DNA from: Sitta carolinensis
Lineage: Eukaryota > Chordata > Aves > Passeriformes > Sittidae
Assembly: GCA_032173965.1 (NCBI GenBank)
Contig: CM063284.1
Span: 113,992,410 to 114,056,409 of the forward strand
DNA: 64,000 nucleotides
Reading direction: 5' to 3'
Every line of letters starts with the position of its first letter. The stretch's first letter is position 1. A program made the translations under genes and the position numbers. The notes beneath the pieces were generated by a model. The model saw nothing but the letters and a program-made list of their open reading frames with translations, searched no databases and was not told where the DNA came from. This document shows, in pieces, positions 37,501 to 50,800 of this stretch.

Positions 37501-40500
37501 TCTCTGCAGGAAGGTGCTGAGGCCTTTATTCTAAGAATATACTTCATTGTTACAATCAGGTACCTAAATTTTTTTAACTCTCAACATTTACAGGAAGAAA
37601 AAGTCAAAGCAAGAGCTGAGAACTCAGTCCCCATAATTTAAAATGCTTTAAAAGTTTATTGTATTTTCTCGTTGTTGTCAGCCTAAATTACAATTATTTT
37701 CTAAAGAACAGTTTTACCAGCATCTCAGAATCCCTCAAAGAGAGGATTCTCTAGTGCATTGTAGAATTTTAGATAAAAGCATTTTATAATTTTTGCATTG
37801 TTTAAGATACTGTAGTTTTAGAGCATCACTCCATGTGCTATTATTGTAATAGAATATACCATCTGCCATGTAACTTTCCTCTTACTTAACAACTACACTT
37901 GTCCCGTTTAAGAAACTTGCTTAATTAATTTGTCATATAGAATTACATCAGGAATGTAGCTACTTCTCATTAGCTTTGTGTTTTTGCATAATATTAACTC
38001 TGGCAAATTACCATTTACATAATCTTAGTTTTGAAATTTGAAAATGTTTGCGAATTTCTATTTTGGCATTTTTATGAAAATACTTAGGACAGAAGTGGTG
38101 TAGAGCTTCATTTATTGAAAAAAAAATTACTTTTGAAATTTTTCTGCAATTAGAAAACCTTCAGCCCTGCTATGGATAAACAGATAAAGGCATGTCTTTT
38201 TGGAAGCCTGAATGGAGCGACATCTAGAAAAGTTTGAGCAGGAGACAAAGAATGTTGTTGAAAGCTGCCACACTAGACAGCTCATGCTAAGTTTGGTAGT
38301 AGTTGAAGGTGTTAAACATTGCACATGATCTACCTGACTTAACCTTAGGCTTTGATCTTGTTAATCACTTAGGAGTTTTCCTCCCTTTAATTTTGACTTC
38401 CGGTCAGCCAGGCTATAAACATAAACTCACCAGATACTTACGTGCTTTAATCCACTGGGTCTTCCTGTCAGATCAATTTGTAAGGCATTGTAATAGAAGA
38501 TAAACCATTAGATTAGAAGGAGCTCTTACATCAACAGCACACTTCTACACGTTTGGGTCATTTACAGCTCTACATTTATTAGCATGTTGCCCCAGAACAT
38601 TGAGTAGTATTAGCTGTGAATAAAACCCCAGGTAACTGAAGCAGGGTTAAAAGGATACTGGTGAACAGGAAATACTAAAAAGCTCTTGCCCATTATGCAA
38701 TTTTCTTCATGTGAAAGATGCACATTCATAACCTTCCCTTTTGCTTTCTGGTAGAGAATTCCTTCTGTATTCTCAGCTGATTCTAAATTTCTTGGGACTT
38801 CTTGGTCTGTCTGTAGGCAAGTGATAAACCATGACATTACTGCTTGGGAAAGCAGCCCGCTGCTGAGATCTCCTCAGCAGCACCACTTACGGTGAACACG
38901 CCAGCTTGTCTTCTGCTGGCTTCCAATAGAAATTTCACTCAGGTTACCCAAAAGTCATTTGATGGTCTGGTCACAGATCATCTTATATACAAATTAAAGC
39001 AATTGCATCTTTTGTGTGGAAAAAAGGAGCCCTCTTAAAAAAAGTCTTGGATTGTGGTGAAATTACATTTTTTTAGAATTAGCTCAAATATGTGAATAGA
39101 ACAACTTCCACCTTTCTGCTTTTCATCTTCTGAGGACAAGTTTCAGTAAATAAGAGAGTTTGTTGTTCCAGCTGAAAATTTACCAACAATTTGTAGTGGT
39201 AAGTATAAAACAAAAACCTGATTTAAAACCTGTCACTAAACCAAGAGCCTGTATCATGCACACCTTCTGCATTTGGGAAGAAGAAAACAACATGTGACAC
39301 AGGAAAATCAAAGTATTCATTACAATATTGGGGAATATACATACACTGTCTTGACAAGTACAATTTCGTACCTTTGATATGATGCATGTGAAAAATACAT
39401 TTTGGCTACTGGAAACTTAAGGGATTTGGATCAGTCTTGACTATCTTATTCATACAGAACAAATTCCAGTTTTTGTAGTAACTGAGTGGAAAATTAATGG
39501 AAAGGTTTTTTCTGTGTAATTCTTTTGCACCTAAAATGATTGTCAGTGTTGCACTTCTGTCAAAATCCCAGAACATTAGATTTACTTTTTTATACCTTTC
39601 TCTTGATGCAAGAGAAATTCAAAGCATATTTCCAGCTACACTCTTAGGCAGAAGTTTTGTTTGAAGTACATTTTATCAACTTATAGGTGAACTTAAGCCA
39701 AATCAAAATATATTTTGTGGTTTAGCTTGTGACATTATTGACCTCTCTACCATGACAAAATGAAAAGAAATAAGGCTGTGACCATTTCATAACACAGGAG
39801 AGGGCCCACTAGGACAGGCGGCTTACTCGAATTCAGATAAATAATTTTTTTTAAAAAAAACACAAGGCACAGCAGCTTAGATGAGGCACATTCTTCACTT
39901 TCCAATTAGTCTTTCCAAAACTAACAGATCCAGGATTTGAATGTTTATTAACCTTGTTGTGTGAGCTGCTCAGACATCAGTCTTTAAAGGCTGGGACTGC
40001 AGTTATTTCAGTGAAAAATGAGAATCAAAGTATTATGAGAGTTGCCTGCAGATTGTTTAATGATGGCTTCAAAATAGCAACAAGGGTAGAGAAAAACAAA
40101 TTAGCTAATTTATTCAGATTCTGACACAGCTTTTGTGCTGTTTTCAGACTGAGCTTAAGGACTGTGGTCCTTAAATTCCAACAGCTGTTGTACAGACTTA
40201 TATCCCATGACAAAGCCTATCCTTGTCTTTATTTTGCACGATTAAAAACTGTGAGTGAGCATGTGCTAGATATCTCATGTCCTTAATTCATGATTTTGTG
40301 TGCTAAAACCCCCTGGCAAAGACACACAACAAAAGCTGTGCCATTTGCACCTTAGTTAACTTGCTGTGTGATTAGGTTCTACAACAAATTTTAGAGAGGA
40401 TTATTTGGATTTCTGGAAGCAGGATTCCCAATAGACAAGTTGCTTCCTCTTATATGCCAATGTCTGTTTTGAAGTCTTTAGATTCCAATCCTCTGTCCAG

Positions 40501-40940
40501 TGTTACCCTGTGGAAAGATGTCAATAGGTATTTCCAGCAGCAAAGGAGAGGAAGAATCTCTCCTCCTCCCTTTCCAAGCCAGCTCTTGCTTTTTGTCTGC
40601 TTCTGTGGCCTGGACATTCTGACCATCCTCTGATATGTTTGCAACAGAAAAGGACTTATGAAAATATTATTTTGCCTCTAGACCATTGCCTGGATGTTGA
40701 TGAACAAGTAATGCCTTAAAGCAGAAGGCTCTGCTGTGCTGGTGAGATTACTTAATTCTTTTCCCCTCCCAGGTGGGAGTAATTTTATTACTTTTTGCAA
40801 TGAAATTGTACTTGCTGGCTTTCTGTAGCTAAAAGGGATAAAGATACTGGGAATAAAGTTTACTTGCTGCTAGTACACATTTAGTATGTGAAAGATATGT
40901 TTCCAAATCTAAAGACAGGAAAAAAAAGTAAAGGAAAAGC

Positions 40941-41432
40941 CAGTTCCCAGTACAAGAAAGATATGGCCCTTCTGGCATGAGTCTGACAAAGGGTCACTAA
41001 GATGATTAAGGGATTGGTGGAGCACCTAATATTCAAAAAGAGGCTGAGAGACCTGGGTTTTTTTAGCCTTGAGAAAAGTCAGGGGAAGGTTGTTAATGTG
41101 TATAAATAGCTGATGGGCAGAGAGTGAAGAAGATGAAGCCAAACTCTTCTTTGGTGGCACCCAGAAAAAAAAAAAAAAAAAAAAAAGAAAAGGCTGCACA
41201 ATTTGAAATACAGGAAATTCCACTGAAACATAAGAAAAAGCTTTTTTAATGTGAGGATGGTGAAACACTGGCACAGGTTGCTTGGAGACAGTGGTGTCTC
41301 ATCCTTGGAAAGATTCAAAAGCCATCTAGACATGGTTCCAGGTAACCTGCTGTGGCTCACCCTGCTCTGAGCTGTGGGTCAGAGTAGGTGACTTCCAGAG
41401 GCACTTTCCAACACCAGATGCTCTGTCATTCC
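40941..41432 (+). mobile_element. CR1 LINE, 3' end fragment (plus strand)
   Basis: Matches the usual order of a CR1 3' end: CAGTACAAGAAAGATATGG, AAGATGATTAAGGGA, AGGCTGAGAGACCTGGG, TTTAGCCTTGAGAAAAG, GGTGGCACCCAG, then GAAATTCCACTGAAACATAAG, GAGGATGGTGAAACACTGG, TTGGAAAGATTCAAAA and CTTCCAGAGGCACTTTCCA, ending near TCTGTCATTCC. It is 5'-truncated. The usual AGTGACAGGACAAG part is replaced by an A22 run at 41,165-41,186. Several stops and indels make it a fossil. Confidence 0.9.
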
Positions 41433-44400
41433 AAGTCAAAACCCTTACAAACTGTCTTAATGGTCTGTCTACACTGATCTGAATCGACACCAATATCTGC
41501 TTGTTTATGCATCTTAAGAGGCATTTGTAACAAAAAAATGAATTTTTGATTTACAGGCGATTTAGCCTGGATATTAAAGGACTAACTGGTACTTGTTTGC
41601 TTTCTTGTAGAAGAGAACAATATTCTTTATTCTGTATGTGTAATTCAATGCATTTGACTGTATCCTCTAGCCTAATTTTGCATCTATTTTAGAGTAATGA
41701 TAGGCTATAACTGCTTTTATAAATGAAGAATTTACATGACATTCATAATATTTGGGAAATGGGTCTGCACTGGGATCTTGGGTGTTAGAAAGCTGGAGTA
41801 TTTCCAGAAGCTTATAAGATCTGTGTTTGTGTTATGATGTTCATGCATAGAATCATGAATATATTTGCAGCTATGCAACATGAGTTTCTGAAGTCATCCT
41901 CTAAAGTTTAACTATCAACTCAATCTGAACAGATGCAAAAAGAGTATTTTTCTTTCTTTCTTGCTTGGCTCAAAACCCAGTATGATCATTCCTGTGAAAC
42001 AAGTAAATAACTGTTTGCATTATATGTAGTTAAAGAAAAATGCTACCAATCAGTTCTGAAAATTGAGCCTGTAGTTCTATGTTTGTGTCTCAGAATTATT
42101 AATTCTCTTGGAGCTAGCATTCCTTCACAGGTCAAGCCAGAGTGAAAACCATATGAAAAATGTGGAAGTTTGCAAGTGAGTACACTGGGAAGTGATTTAT
42201 CTCAGCAGGGAGGGAGCTAATCTCTTTCCAGTTTTTGTTTGGAAATTGATGGGTTTGTTTTATAGATAAGGCTCTGGCATCAAAGACAACTGAAAAGAGG
42301 CACTGCAAAAGGCTTATGGGTGTGGACAGTATTAGTCAGTTCTAGCACAGGAGCAAATTTTTTCTTCAGTTATAAATATCTGATGAAGTCAAGTGATATG
42401 AATAATATTTTTATGACATTTCAGAAGTACCTCTTTTTTAGCTGTTATCTCTGTCTGATATTAAAAATATGAGCAAATATAGAATGAAAAAGGACTGAAA
42501 TTACAATTTTCAGATTTATATGTTTTGAGGTTGTCTTTGTCAGAGATTGGGACTGAGACAGAAAAATTCCTGAGCATTGTGCAACCTAAAGCATTTTGCA
42601 ATAGGATGTATTCCAGAAATATTGCCAACTTTATGCTTTAACAAGTCAGTCTCATTCCTAGATGTTAACAGAGAACTCTTGAAAGCACTAGCTCAAATTC
42701 ACTGTTGGTGTAATTTGTTTTAATCAAATCTCCCCTTTTTAGAAAGAAACTGCAGAAATAAAATGGGCTTGTTTTCCTTATACAGATTTTTGCATCAGCA
42801 TTTCTATTTACTGAAATTAGCTCACTTTACCTTTGCCTACCTAGAATGGACAGAGTTACTCCCTCATGTCACAAATCTCTCAGGGTTTTGTTTTTTTTTT
42901 TCTGTACCTGTGAGACACCTTGTTTTGATATAAACCTTTATTTTGTGACTATTTAGCTATGCTATAGGAGTTTCTAGTTTAGGACACTACTAACAGAACG
43001 GAATCCTAGGTAACGCTATTACTTCTTCATAAACTTTGGGAAAATGATTTTTTTTTCTCTGTATTTATCCATTGACTTCACATTAGGATTCTGAACTGAG
43101 CAGGATGCAGCAGCTAAATTTGATTCCTAGATGGGTACACATTTGTTACTCAGTGACTTCATGTGACCTTAAACAATTTTCTTTGAATAGAAAAAGTTGC
43201 CTTTTTTGGTTAATTACTGACATTGTTGTGAGGAGGAAAAGATTTAAGCACTGATTTGACACATACTTTGTATAAAAGAGACATTACTCTTTATCAGCAT
43301 AAAGATATTAATCCTTCTTTTGACTATGTGCACTAATAACATTAAAAGAAGTACTTTTGTTAATGAGTAATGTTTGTTGGCTTTCTTTTGAGCATCTCTG
43401 TTACTACACCTATGCACTCCCAAAGTAATGTTTTACTTTTTCATAAATCAGTAGTACTGAGTTGCTTGTAGACATTTGTTGAAGAACATGTTTATAATAT
43501 AACAGAAAGATCCACTTGATCTTCTATAGCTGTAATTTGCTACAAGTCCCTGGGGTTTTAGGAGAATAAGGCCAAATTATGTCAACTGCCATGTGGGAAG
43601 CTCACAGTTATGCAGCTTTTATGTTGTTTTAAATGTTAGAAAAAATGGCATCTATTTTTTAAGATGTGACCATAATGCTGATTGTCTTCTTAAATTCTAA
43701 TCACGGCCTTTTCCCATCATGCAAACATTTTTGAGATATCAGTTGGGTTTTTTTCCTCATTTTCTGTGAACCCAGAATTAAAGTTTCAAGAGTGGGGAAA
43801 AAAATTGGGCACCAACCAAGAAAAAAAAAAGCTCTGATCAGTTAAAAATATTTAATTGAAATGGCTTGATATATTATTTTGTGATCTGTTCTTATTTTGC
43901 CATTTTCAACATATGGTAAGTTTCTAAAATAAAAGTGTCTTCTAACTAAAGAACAGAAATTTAATTTAGAAAATAGCAGAATAAGTTATTTGAGAGCTTA
44001 TTATTTTTTTTTTTTTAAGAGTATGTTAAATATTGAAATGCATTGAACCAAATTTCCTCTGAACAGTTTCAATTTAGACAACTTTGAGTTCAAAACCCTT
44101 GGTCACATCATTTACTTCAATGGGATTATTTGGGCAAAGGACACAGTTTGTGTCAGTTTGTGGACAGGTTAGCTGAAATCAACCAGTAGCAAGGGAAATA
44201 TTGCTCTGAGTAAGACTTCCTATTATAAGAGTGAGGATTTTAGCTCTGAATCCTTTGAAGATAACTAAAGCAAAAAGTATTTTCATCCTCATTTGTTCCG
44301 TATCTACATCTGCTGCTAGCAGGCATTGTGCTTAGAAAAGGAATATTTATGAGGCAGTATTTCTCATGAAACACCTTGATTTTCATCTAGATGAGCTGCA

Positions 44401-45399
44401 CAAGCCAGGAGATGCAGTTTCTGAATTCAGGGATCTGTGTTTCTCCTGGGGAGTGGCAGCAGGTTAGACACTGCCAAGAGCAAACACCCACACAGCTGCT
44501 CACCCACTCCTCCACAGGAGGCAGGGGAAGAGGAAAATGGTGGGTTGAGATAAGGTTAGAGAAACTGCATACCAATTACTTTGTGACTAAAACAGCCACA
44601 ACTTGGGGAAAATGAATTTGATGCATTGCTAATGAAAATAGATTCAGGTAGTGAGAAACAGATGAGCAATAAAACAAAACAGTATTTTTCCTCTCCCTCT
44701 TCTAGTCTCAACTTCGCTTCTCTCAGATCCTGCCACCCACCCCACAAGTGTACAGTGAGGCGTAGGGATGGGCACAGTCAGGCCATAACACATCCTCTCA
44801 GTCTCTCCTTCCATCTGATACCTTTCCTCTGCTCTAGTGTGGGTTATTCCATGAGATGTAATCCTGCAGGGAAAAAACTGCTCTGGCATGAGGTCATGCC
44901 AGCCCTCACTCAGATCTCAGTTTCAGTGTGGGCTGCTCAAGGGGCTGCAGGGGAGTTTTTGCTCCAGCATCTTCTCTCCTTCTCTTGCATTGGTGCTTAC
45001 ACTGCTGTTTCTCACTCTCTTTCTTTTTCTTCCTCCCTTGCCTATCCAGCATTTTTTTCTTTTCTTCAGTATGTTAGCACAGATATGCAAACTTGATGGG
45101 TTCATCTGTGTCCTGTGTTAGGTCTGCTGGAGCTGACAGGAATCAGCTGTGTCCAAGGGAGGGCAGTGTCAGCCTCCTCCCATTCCTCCCTTTATCCCCT
45201 CTGCCATCAAAATCTTGACATGGACAGCCAATGCATGAGCTTGTCTATCTGCAACCCTGACAGTAGTGCTTTTAAAAATAAATCAGGGAATATATCTTTG
45301 CTATATGACATAAAAGGTCACATGGTCTAAGACAGCTGCAAAAATAACAAAACTTTAAACTTGACAGAGTAAAAAAGCCCTTTCATTATCTGATAACAG
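41433..45399. other. Intergenic, no gene seen
   Basis: AT-rich, becoming more balanced and pyrimidine-rich near 44,400-45,250, where several overlapping frames open on both strands (longest 156 residues). None resembles a known family, and both strands are equally open, which argues against coding. Confidence 0.5.
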
Positions 45400-45443
45400 T
45401 CTGTCTATCTACCTATCTGTCTGTCTGTCTATTTGTCTATCTT
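45400..45443. repeat. TCTA/TCTG tetranucleotide repeat
   Basis: Imperfect units of CTGT, CTAT and CTAC in tandem over about 44 bp; a likely microsatellite. Confidence 0.9.
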
Positions 45444-46680
45444 ATTCTGAGTGCACATATCTAAATAATTTGGTCCTTTTAAAAGGACTGTTGTTACTAG
45501 GTATTAAATATGCTTATTTAAAACAGGCCAATTATGAGTTATTATTATTCCTTCCATGATTCTGTTCTCCAACTTTGAGATTTACACTTCCGTTCCCATT
45601 TGAATTGATAACAGAAACAAACATGTCTTGCATATTTGTGTAGTGTATGTAATGTGAGGGGAGCACATGCAATGTAGAATGAAACTGAATTATTGATGAT
45701 AGATGAAAGATAAAGCAAAATGTATCAGTTCAACAAAGCTCAGATGTATCTAAAATTAAGAAAATGCACAGCTGCATTGGGGAAGAACAAAAAACAGTGG
45801 TAAAATTCAAGCAAAATAATGGGAATTAAGGGCCTGGGGGTATGTGCATGTGTGGAGGGGACTTGGGTATGGTATGAGTTTGCCAAGCTGGTAGAAATGG
45901 TTCTCACAAATCAAAATGAGCCTAATTTCAATTAGCTCCTTTTGTGGGGTACAGATATGTTGCTATTGCTTACTACTCTCTCATCTTACCTTCTTGCTTC
46001 TGCAGCTATTTTAGGTTACATCTTGACAGGGAAATTTTTTGAGTTACAAACAATTTTGTTGTTATTTATCACAGTATTAACAACTTAATGTATTTTAGGA
46101 ATTATCTCTAAATTTATCTTTTTAGCCTGAGACAATCCTAGGAGAATCTGCAGTTTAAGGGATATCAGTGGCAGTAAAAAGAAATAGGTATCTAAATGAA
46201 AATTTGTTTTTTAGTCCTGTAGTGGGGTCTTACAGAAATTATTTTTCATCTCCATTCCCCTCAGTTTCTGAAAGGAGATAAAAGTTCAGGACTATTATAC
46301 AGAAAACACTCTGAACAAAGCATGTTACATTTTCTATTTCTTTGTAGCTCAAAAAGGCAAAGGAGTAACTCAGTTCAGCTTGAGGTTATACATCTCACAA
46401 AAATGATGCAATGACTTCAATAGCCTCTGATATCATCATAAGTGCATGAATGATGTGGTATAACATGTACTGTGTTTTTCAAGCAGCAAGTCTTCTTTCC
46501 AAAAGCAAAAATTAAGCCTAAAATAACATTAAACCACTAAGACAGTCTAATTGCTAAGAGACAGTTCGCGTGACCAGATTAGAGTATGTCACTTCTTTTT
46601 AGATCACTCTCTTCTAAGTAAACAGACATCCTTCAGCATTTGAGTATTTCCCTGTGGCAGTCTGCTAAGAAAAACATGAG
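45444..46680. other. Intergenic, no gene seen
   Basis: AT-rich non-coding sequence with nothing I can name. Confidence 0.55.
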
Positions 46681-46689
46681 AAGAGACCT

Positions 46690-46875
46690 ATCCGACACGG
46701 CTCCTCCGCTGGCTGTGATTTATTTGAAGTCTCAGGGATTGCTTATCTGCCCAGATGGAGCCGCAGAGCCCGCGCCTGCCCGCTCGCTCCGAGCGGAGGG
46801 TCCATTGTTCTCTCACGGCACTGCAGACATCGCCAAGGCTCGACCTTGGCTGCTGACCTCGACACAGGTGATTTT
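46690..46875. promoter_or_regulatory. Candidate regulatory block: CpG-bearing with SOX motif and hairpin
   Basis: About 15 CpGs in under 200 bp, in otherwise AT-rich desert. It contains a palindrome CGCTCCGAGCG (about 46786-46796), a SOX consensus CCATTGTTC (46802-46810), and a perfect stem GCCAAGG/CCTTGGC at 46832-46838 and 46844-46850 with loop CTCGA. The second arm overlaps a nuclear-receptor-like AAGGTCG (minus strand), with AGGTCA (minus strand of 46854-46859) close by. An open frame of 87 residues crosses it and a donor-like CAG/GTGATT lies near 46,868, so an unrecognised exon is the alternative. Confidence 0.35.
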
Positions 46876-47578
46876 GCAAAAATATACTGGTTTATTTCAG
46901 TGACATTCAAATAATTTTCTTTCCTTGACATGTTCCAAGTGAAAGCCACGAGGATTGTGATTCCAAGCAGAGGTTGCTCCGGAGGGGGTTTTGTATTTCT
47001 GAGGAGTTTTCTATTTTTTCCATTCTCTCAGGCCTTGTGCTGTCTTCTGATTCTCTGAAGACAGAGATGGCTGTGCCTGCAAGAAGCGAGTGTCAGCTGC
47101 TGTTCTTCTGAAGGAAAGTGTAACTGCATAAATGTGCCTTTAGAATCCTATGGAAGCATGGCAAATATTTTACTATAAAGCATGCTTTCTTTGTCACTGT
47201 GATAAGTTATCACTACCAAAAAGGTTTCAAGAATTGATCTGAATATATTTCTCCAATTCAGCATCCCTTTAGACAGTATTAGATTTATATAAGAATACTG
47301 TTTTCCTTTAGTATGGTCTGAAAACCTGAGCATTTTTTCTTAATTAGTGTTTGAAATTGTCAAGAAATTAAAGGACAATAACAAAAAGTAAATCATTGCG
47401 ATTTGTCATTTTTTAATTTGGAAAATAATTTGAAAATAAGTACAGCTCGATATTCAGTAGAGTGAAGATAACAGCACGAATACATTTCATAGAGGAGCAC
47501 AATATAGTGTAGCTGTATCCTGAAGGGGCGTGGACCATTTGAACATACCTCCTTCCCAGCTGCAGTCACATTCCCACA
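46876..47578. other. Intergenic, no gene seen
   Basis: No feature recognised between the CpG-bearing block and the CR1 fragment. Confidence 0.5.
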
Positions 47579-47860
47579 TTCACAGAATGGGTCAGGTTGG
47601 AGTGGACCACATTGCGTTGTCAGGTCTGACCTCCCTACTCCATAGCACAGGATTGCATCCAGATGGTTCTTGAACAAACACCCCAGTGAAGGAGAGCCCA
47701 CAACCTCCCTGGACAATCTCTTCCAGTGCATGGTCACCTGCACAGTAGAGTTCTTTCTTACATACAGAATTATATACAATTACATGGAATTTCCTGTGCC
47801 TCAGTTTCTGCCTGTTACCTCTTGTTCTATTGGTTGACACCACTGAGAAGAGCCTGACTT
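47579..47860 (-). mobile_element. CR1 LINE, 3' end fragment (minus strand)
   Basis: On the + strand it reads as the reverse of a CR1 3' end: ACAGAATGGGTCAGGTTGGAG, a CCTCCCTACTCCATAGCACAG segment, GATGGTTCTTGAACAAACA, GAGCCCACAACCTCCCTGG, CTTCCAGTGCATGGTCACC, AGAGTTCTTTCTTACATACA, then CTGTTACCTCTTGTTCTAT and CACCACTGAGAAGAGCCTG. It is a different, shorter subfamily-like copy from the one at 15.2 kb. Diverged and non-functional. Confidence 0.88.
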
Positions 47861-50800
47861 GAAAACTAACAGTTGATGGAAGAAAGAAGGATTGTTTTGT
47901 TTGTCTTAAGTGAAGAGTAATAATAGTAAGAGGAAGGAAGTTGAAAACATGTCAACTTTCTGCTGCAATGGAGCAACAGCAGCAGAAATGTTATAAACTT
48001 GTATTGGCAGTCCAGCCTTTCCATCACTGACCGCTCCTTAGTTTTTAAAGATAGGTGACACACTGTTTTCTAAGTTAACTCACCTTTTTTTTCTTGGCTT
48101 TGTGATATTTTATCACTGGAGAAACACCACAAGGATCTGTCTGGGGCTCAGTCTGATGAACAGATCCTTTCCATTAAAAATGATATGCACTGGATTTTAT
48201 CATCTACTCAAGCACTGAGTAGATGATTTGACTAAATTTGCTTAAGAGGGAGAAAAAAAAGATAGTGGGACACCTATTTAACTTGGCCAATGTATACTTT
48301 TCTTCTTAAAAAATTTTTTTTTATATTTTAGCTAGTCTAAAATCAGTGTCTCACATGATTAAACTTTGCATAGTCTTTCTTATATTTTGCTGAAAGAACT
48401 TGGAAACAGCAATGATACTTTTTACCACTCGGAGGTCATGTATTCATCTCACAGACTATCTACTAGCAAACATTTTTATGGCTTTTGGTAATTTAATTAT
48501 AACTTGATTAAAAATTAATAACTTCAATACAAAAGTATTTTACTAAATAAAAAAATACATAATTTTGCTAGTGAGCATTTAATTAAAATTAAGTAGTGAG
48601 TTTTGTTTATGTACAGTTTTTAGTCATTATTACTGTATGTAGAAAAATTTTATTGAAAACATATGGGGCTTCATTTAGACAAGGAAAAAGACTGATATAT
48701 GGAGAATTGGTGGTTATAACAGCTAATATGATATGATTGTTTTTGAAGGAGGTGGACATTGCCTTTCTATTTTTTATTGAATATGTGTCAAAAGATCTTT
48801 ATCAATCTTATGTAATTTTTAGTAGCATTTGAGATTAGGAACAGGATCTATGACAAATTACAATGCAGAAATAGAGGCTGGAAATCTTAATTTAAAAAAA
48901 AATCATGGCTCTAATTGGCTCAAAATTCTATATATGTATAAGATCCTTTGGTAAAACACCAGTTCAGCGTATGAGAGAGTTTAGAGTAATGTACTTCCAA
49001 ACAAAAATAAAATGAAAGGGAAACAACATGTCTGGGAATATACAAGAAAGATGCTAGAAAATGACTATTTATTCTAAAACATATAAAAATAATTGAAGAT
49101 ATATGAGTAGAGCTTCTTTGTGAGTGTGGGTATCTACACATACCTAGTTAGACATAAACATGCATGTACAAAAATATCTACTTATAATGTTTACATGTAA
49201 ATAAGAGTAAATGCAGCAAGGGCAAAACCAAGTCTCTTGGAGAGCTACAGTGGTGACTGACTTCAGCTTTAAATCTCAGCATCCTCACGAATCCTGGGTT
49301 GATACTAGCAACATATATTTGGTTCCATTTTTTGCCTCTAATGGTGCAAGTATGACAGTCCAATAAAAGCCAGTAGTACTTCTATTTTCTTCGATCTTCT
49401 TGCTTGTGCCTACAGTTAACACAACTGAGCTAGGCTTGTTATGGGGATTCAGGCATAGTGATACAGTGGCTGGAGGGGTTGGGTTGTTTCATCCAGGCAC
49501 ACTCAGATTTGAGTTGGATATTTTGGTTTCTGAATCCTGGGCAGATACAGAGTCTTAAGATGGGGGGTGCTATATTTGACACTACTTTTATGTCTGTCAA
49601 AGAAATGGGTATGTAAACCAAAGCTTAAAATTAGGTGCGTCTTGCCACTGGGTGTTTTCGGCTGTGAAGTCTGTTGCAGAGTAAGATGTGCACTCAACAG
49701 TGTGTGCTTATACACAGCCTGGACAGGAGGAGGAGCACTGAGCTGGTTCACTGAGTTGCAGGCTTAGGTATAAGGACTTTAGTCCTTGCTCTAAATCAGG
49801 TCCTGAACTGGATCTCTGCAATGGAAAGAGCTCTTTAACTACTAGAAGAATGGAGGACAGCAACAGCTGGCTGCCTGGGCTGTGAGAGAGGATGGTCAGG
49901 TTTCTTCAGGCAAGATTGGCAAAGCAGTGATGAGCTGTGTATTGCACCAAAGATAAGACATTAAGCAGCTTAGAGGTGTCAGAGCTGGAATAGTACACGT
50001 GCCCAGCAATAAAGCTGTACTGTTAGCAGTTTGGGAGCCTCAGGAGCCAGGGCACCTACAGGAGTAGGGAGCAGATCAGAGCAAATGTTTGAAGATGTAA
50101 TTTTTTACTTAAAACTTTTTACTTTAGTTTTGTAGGAGACAGAACTGTAAAATGTCCAAGCCATCAAGGAAATAGGACCAGATCCTAACAAAAGGTTTTA
50201 TGATGTCCTCCAGAAGGAACCAAAAGGTCTGTCCCTCATAATTACTTATGCTGCTGGAGAATTCTTTAGTTTATGTTTCACAATATCTGCAAGAAACAGG
50301 GAAGTTGGCAAGGCCATTGCATGGAATTTCATGTAGAAAAACTGAGGCAAATGGCAAAGTAAGGTGATAACTACTTGACTAAGGAACTCGTGTGCTGGCT
50401 GCTTAATCCTTTTCTTTGGCCATGCTCTTTGGGAGATGCAAATAATTATAGTTATAAATTAACAGATTGTTAAGAAGTACAAGGAAGGTAAAAAATCATT
50501 AAAAAGAGATTGTGTGACAACCATAACTGTCTCAATAAGTAACATTTTCAGTAAAACATTAAGATTTTATCACCAATACAGTAAGAAATCAATCTTTAAT
50601 AAGTTGACAGCATTGTTTGGATTTGCAGTTAGTTGCAACATGATTTTTTAAAAAATCATGGTGTGTTAAGGTTGGCACACAGATGACTGCATTATTAATT
50701 TGGTGAAAGGGCTGTGAGGGTCATGAAAGCAAATATTCAAGGAAGAAAAGAATCTTTGAAAATGTTGTCAGAGAAGAAAGCTAGGAAACTCTGGGAAAAA

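Larger units (their letters stand above)
27976..40940. other. Long intergenic stretch, no gene seen
   Basis: About 13 kb of AT-rich sequence with no supported gene. It holds an A/T-only run (30,732-30,787), a T25 tract (32,888-32,912), a GT/TTTG simple repeat (33,522-33,570) and an A/C-rich run (34,479-34,519). Short frames are scattered and without similarity. No CR1 fragment was recognised in it. Confidence 0.5.

Noticed and set aside
44626..45096. A 156-residue plus-strand frame
   Set aside because: Overlaps open frames on the other strand and in other phases, in a pyrimidine-rich stretch; no family resemblance.
45400..45443. Tandem units considered as a CRISPR-like array
   Set aside because: 4-bp units without spacers: an ordinary microsatellite in a eukaryotic genome.
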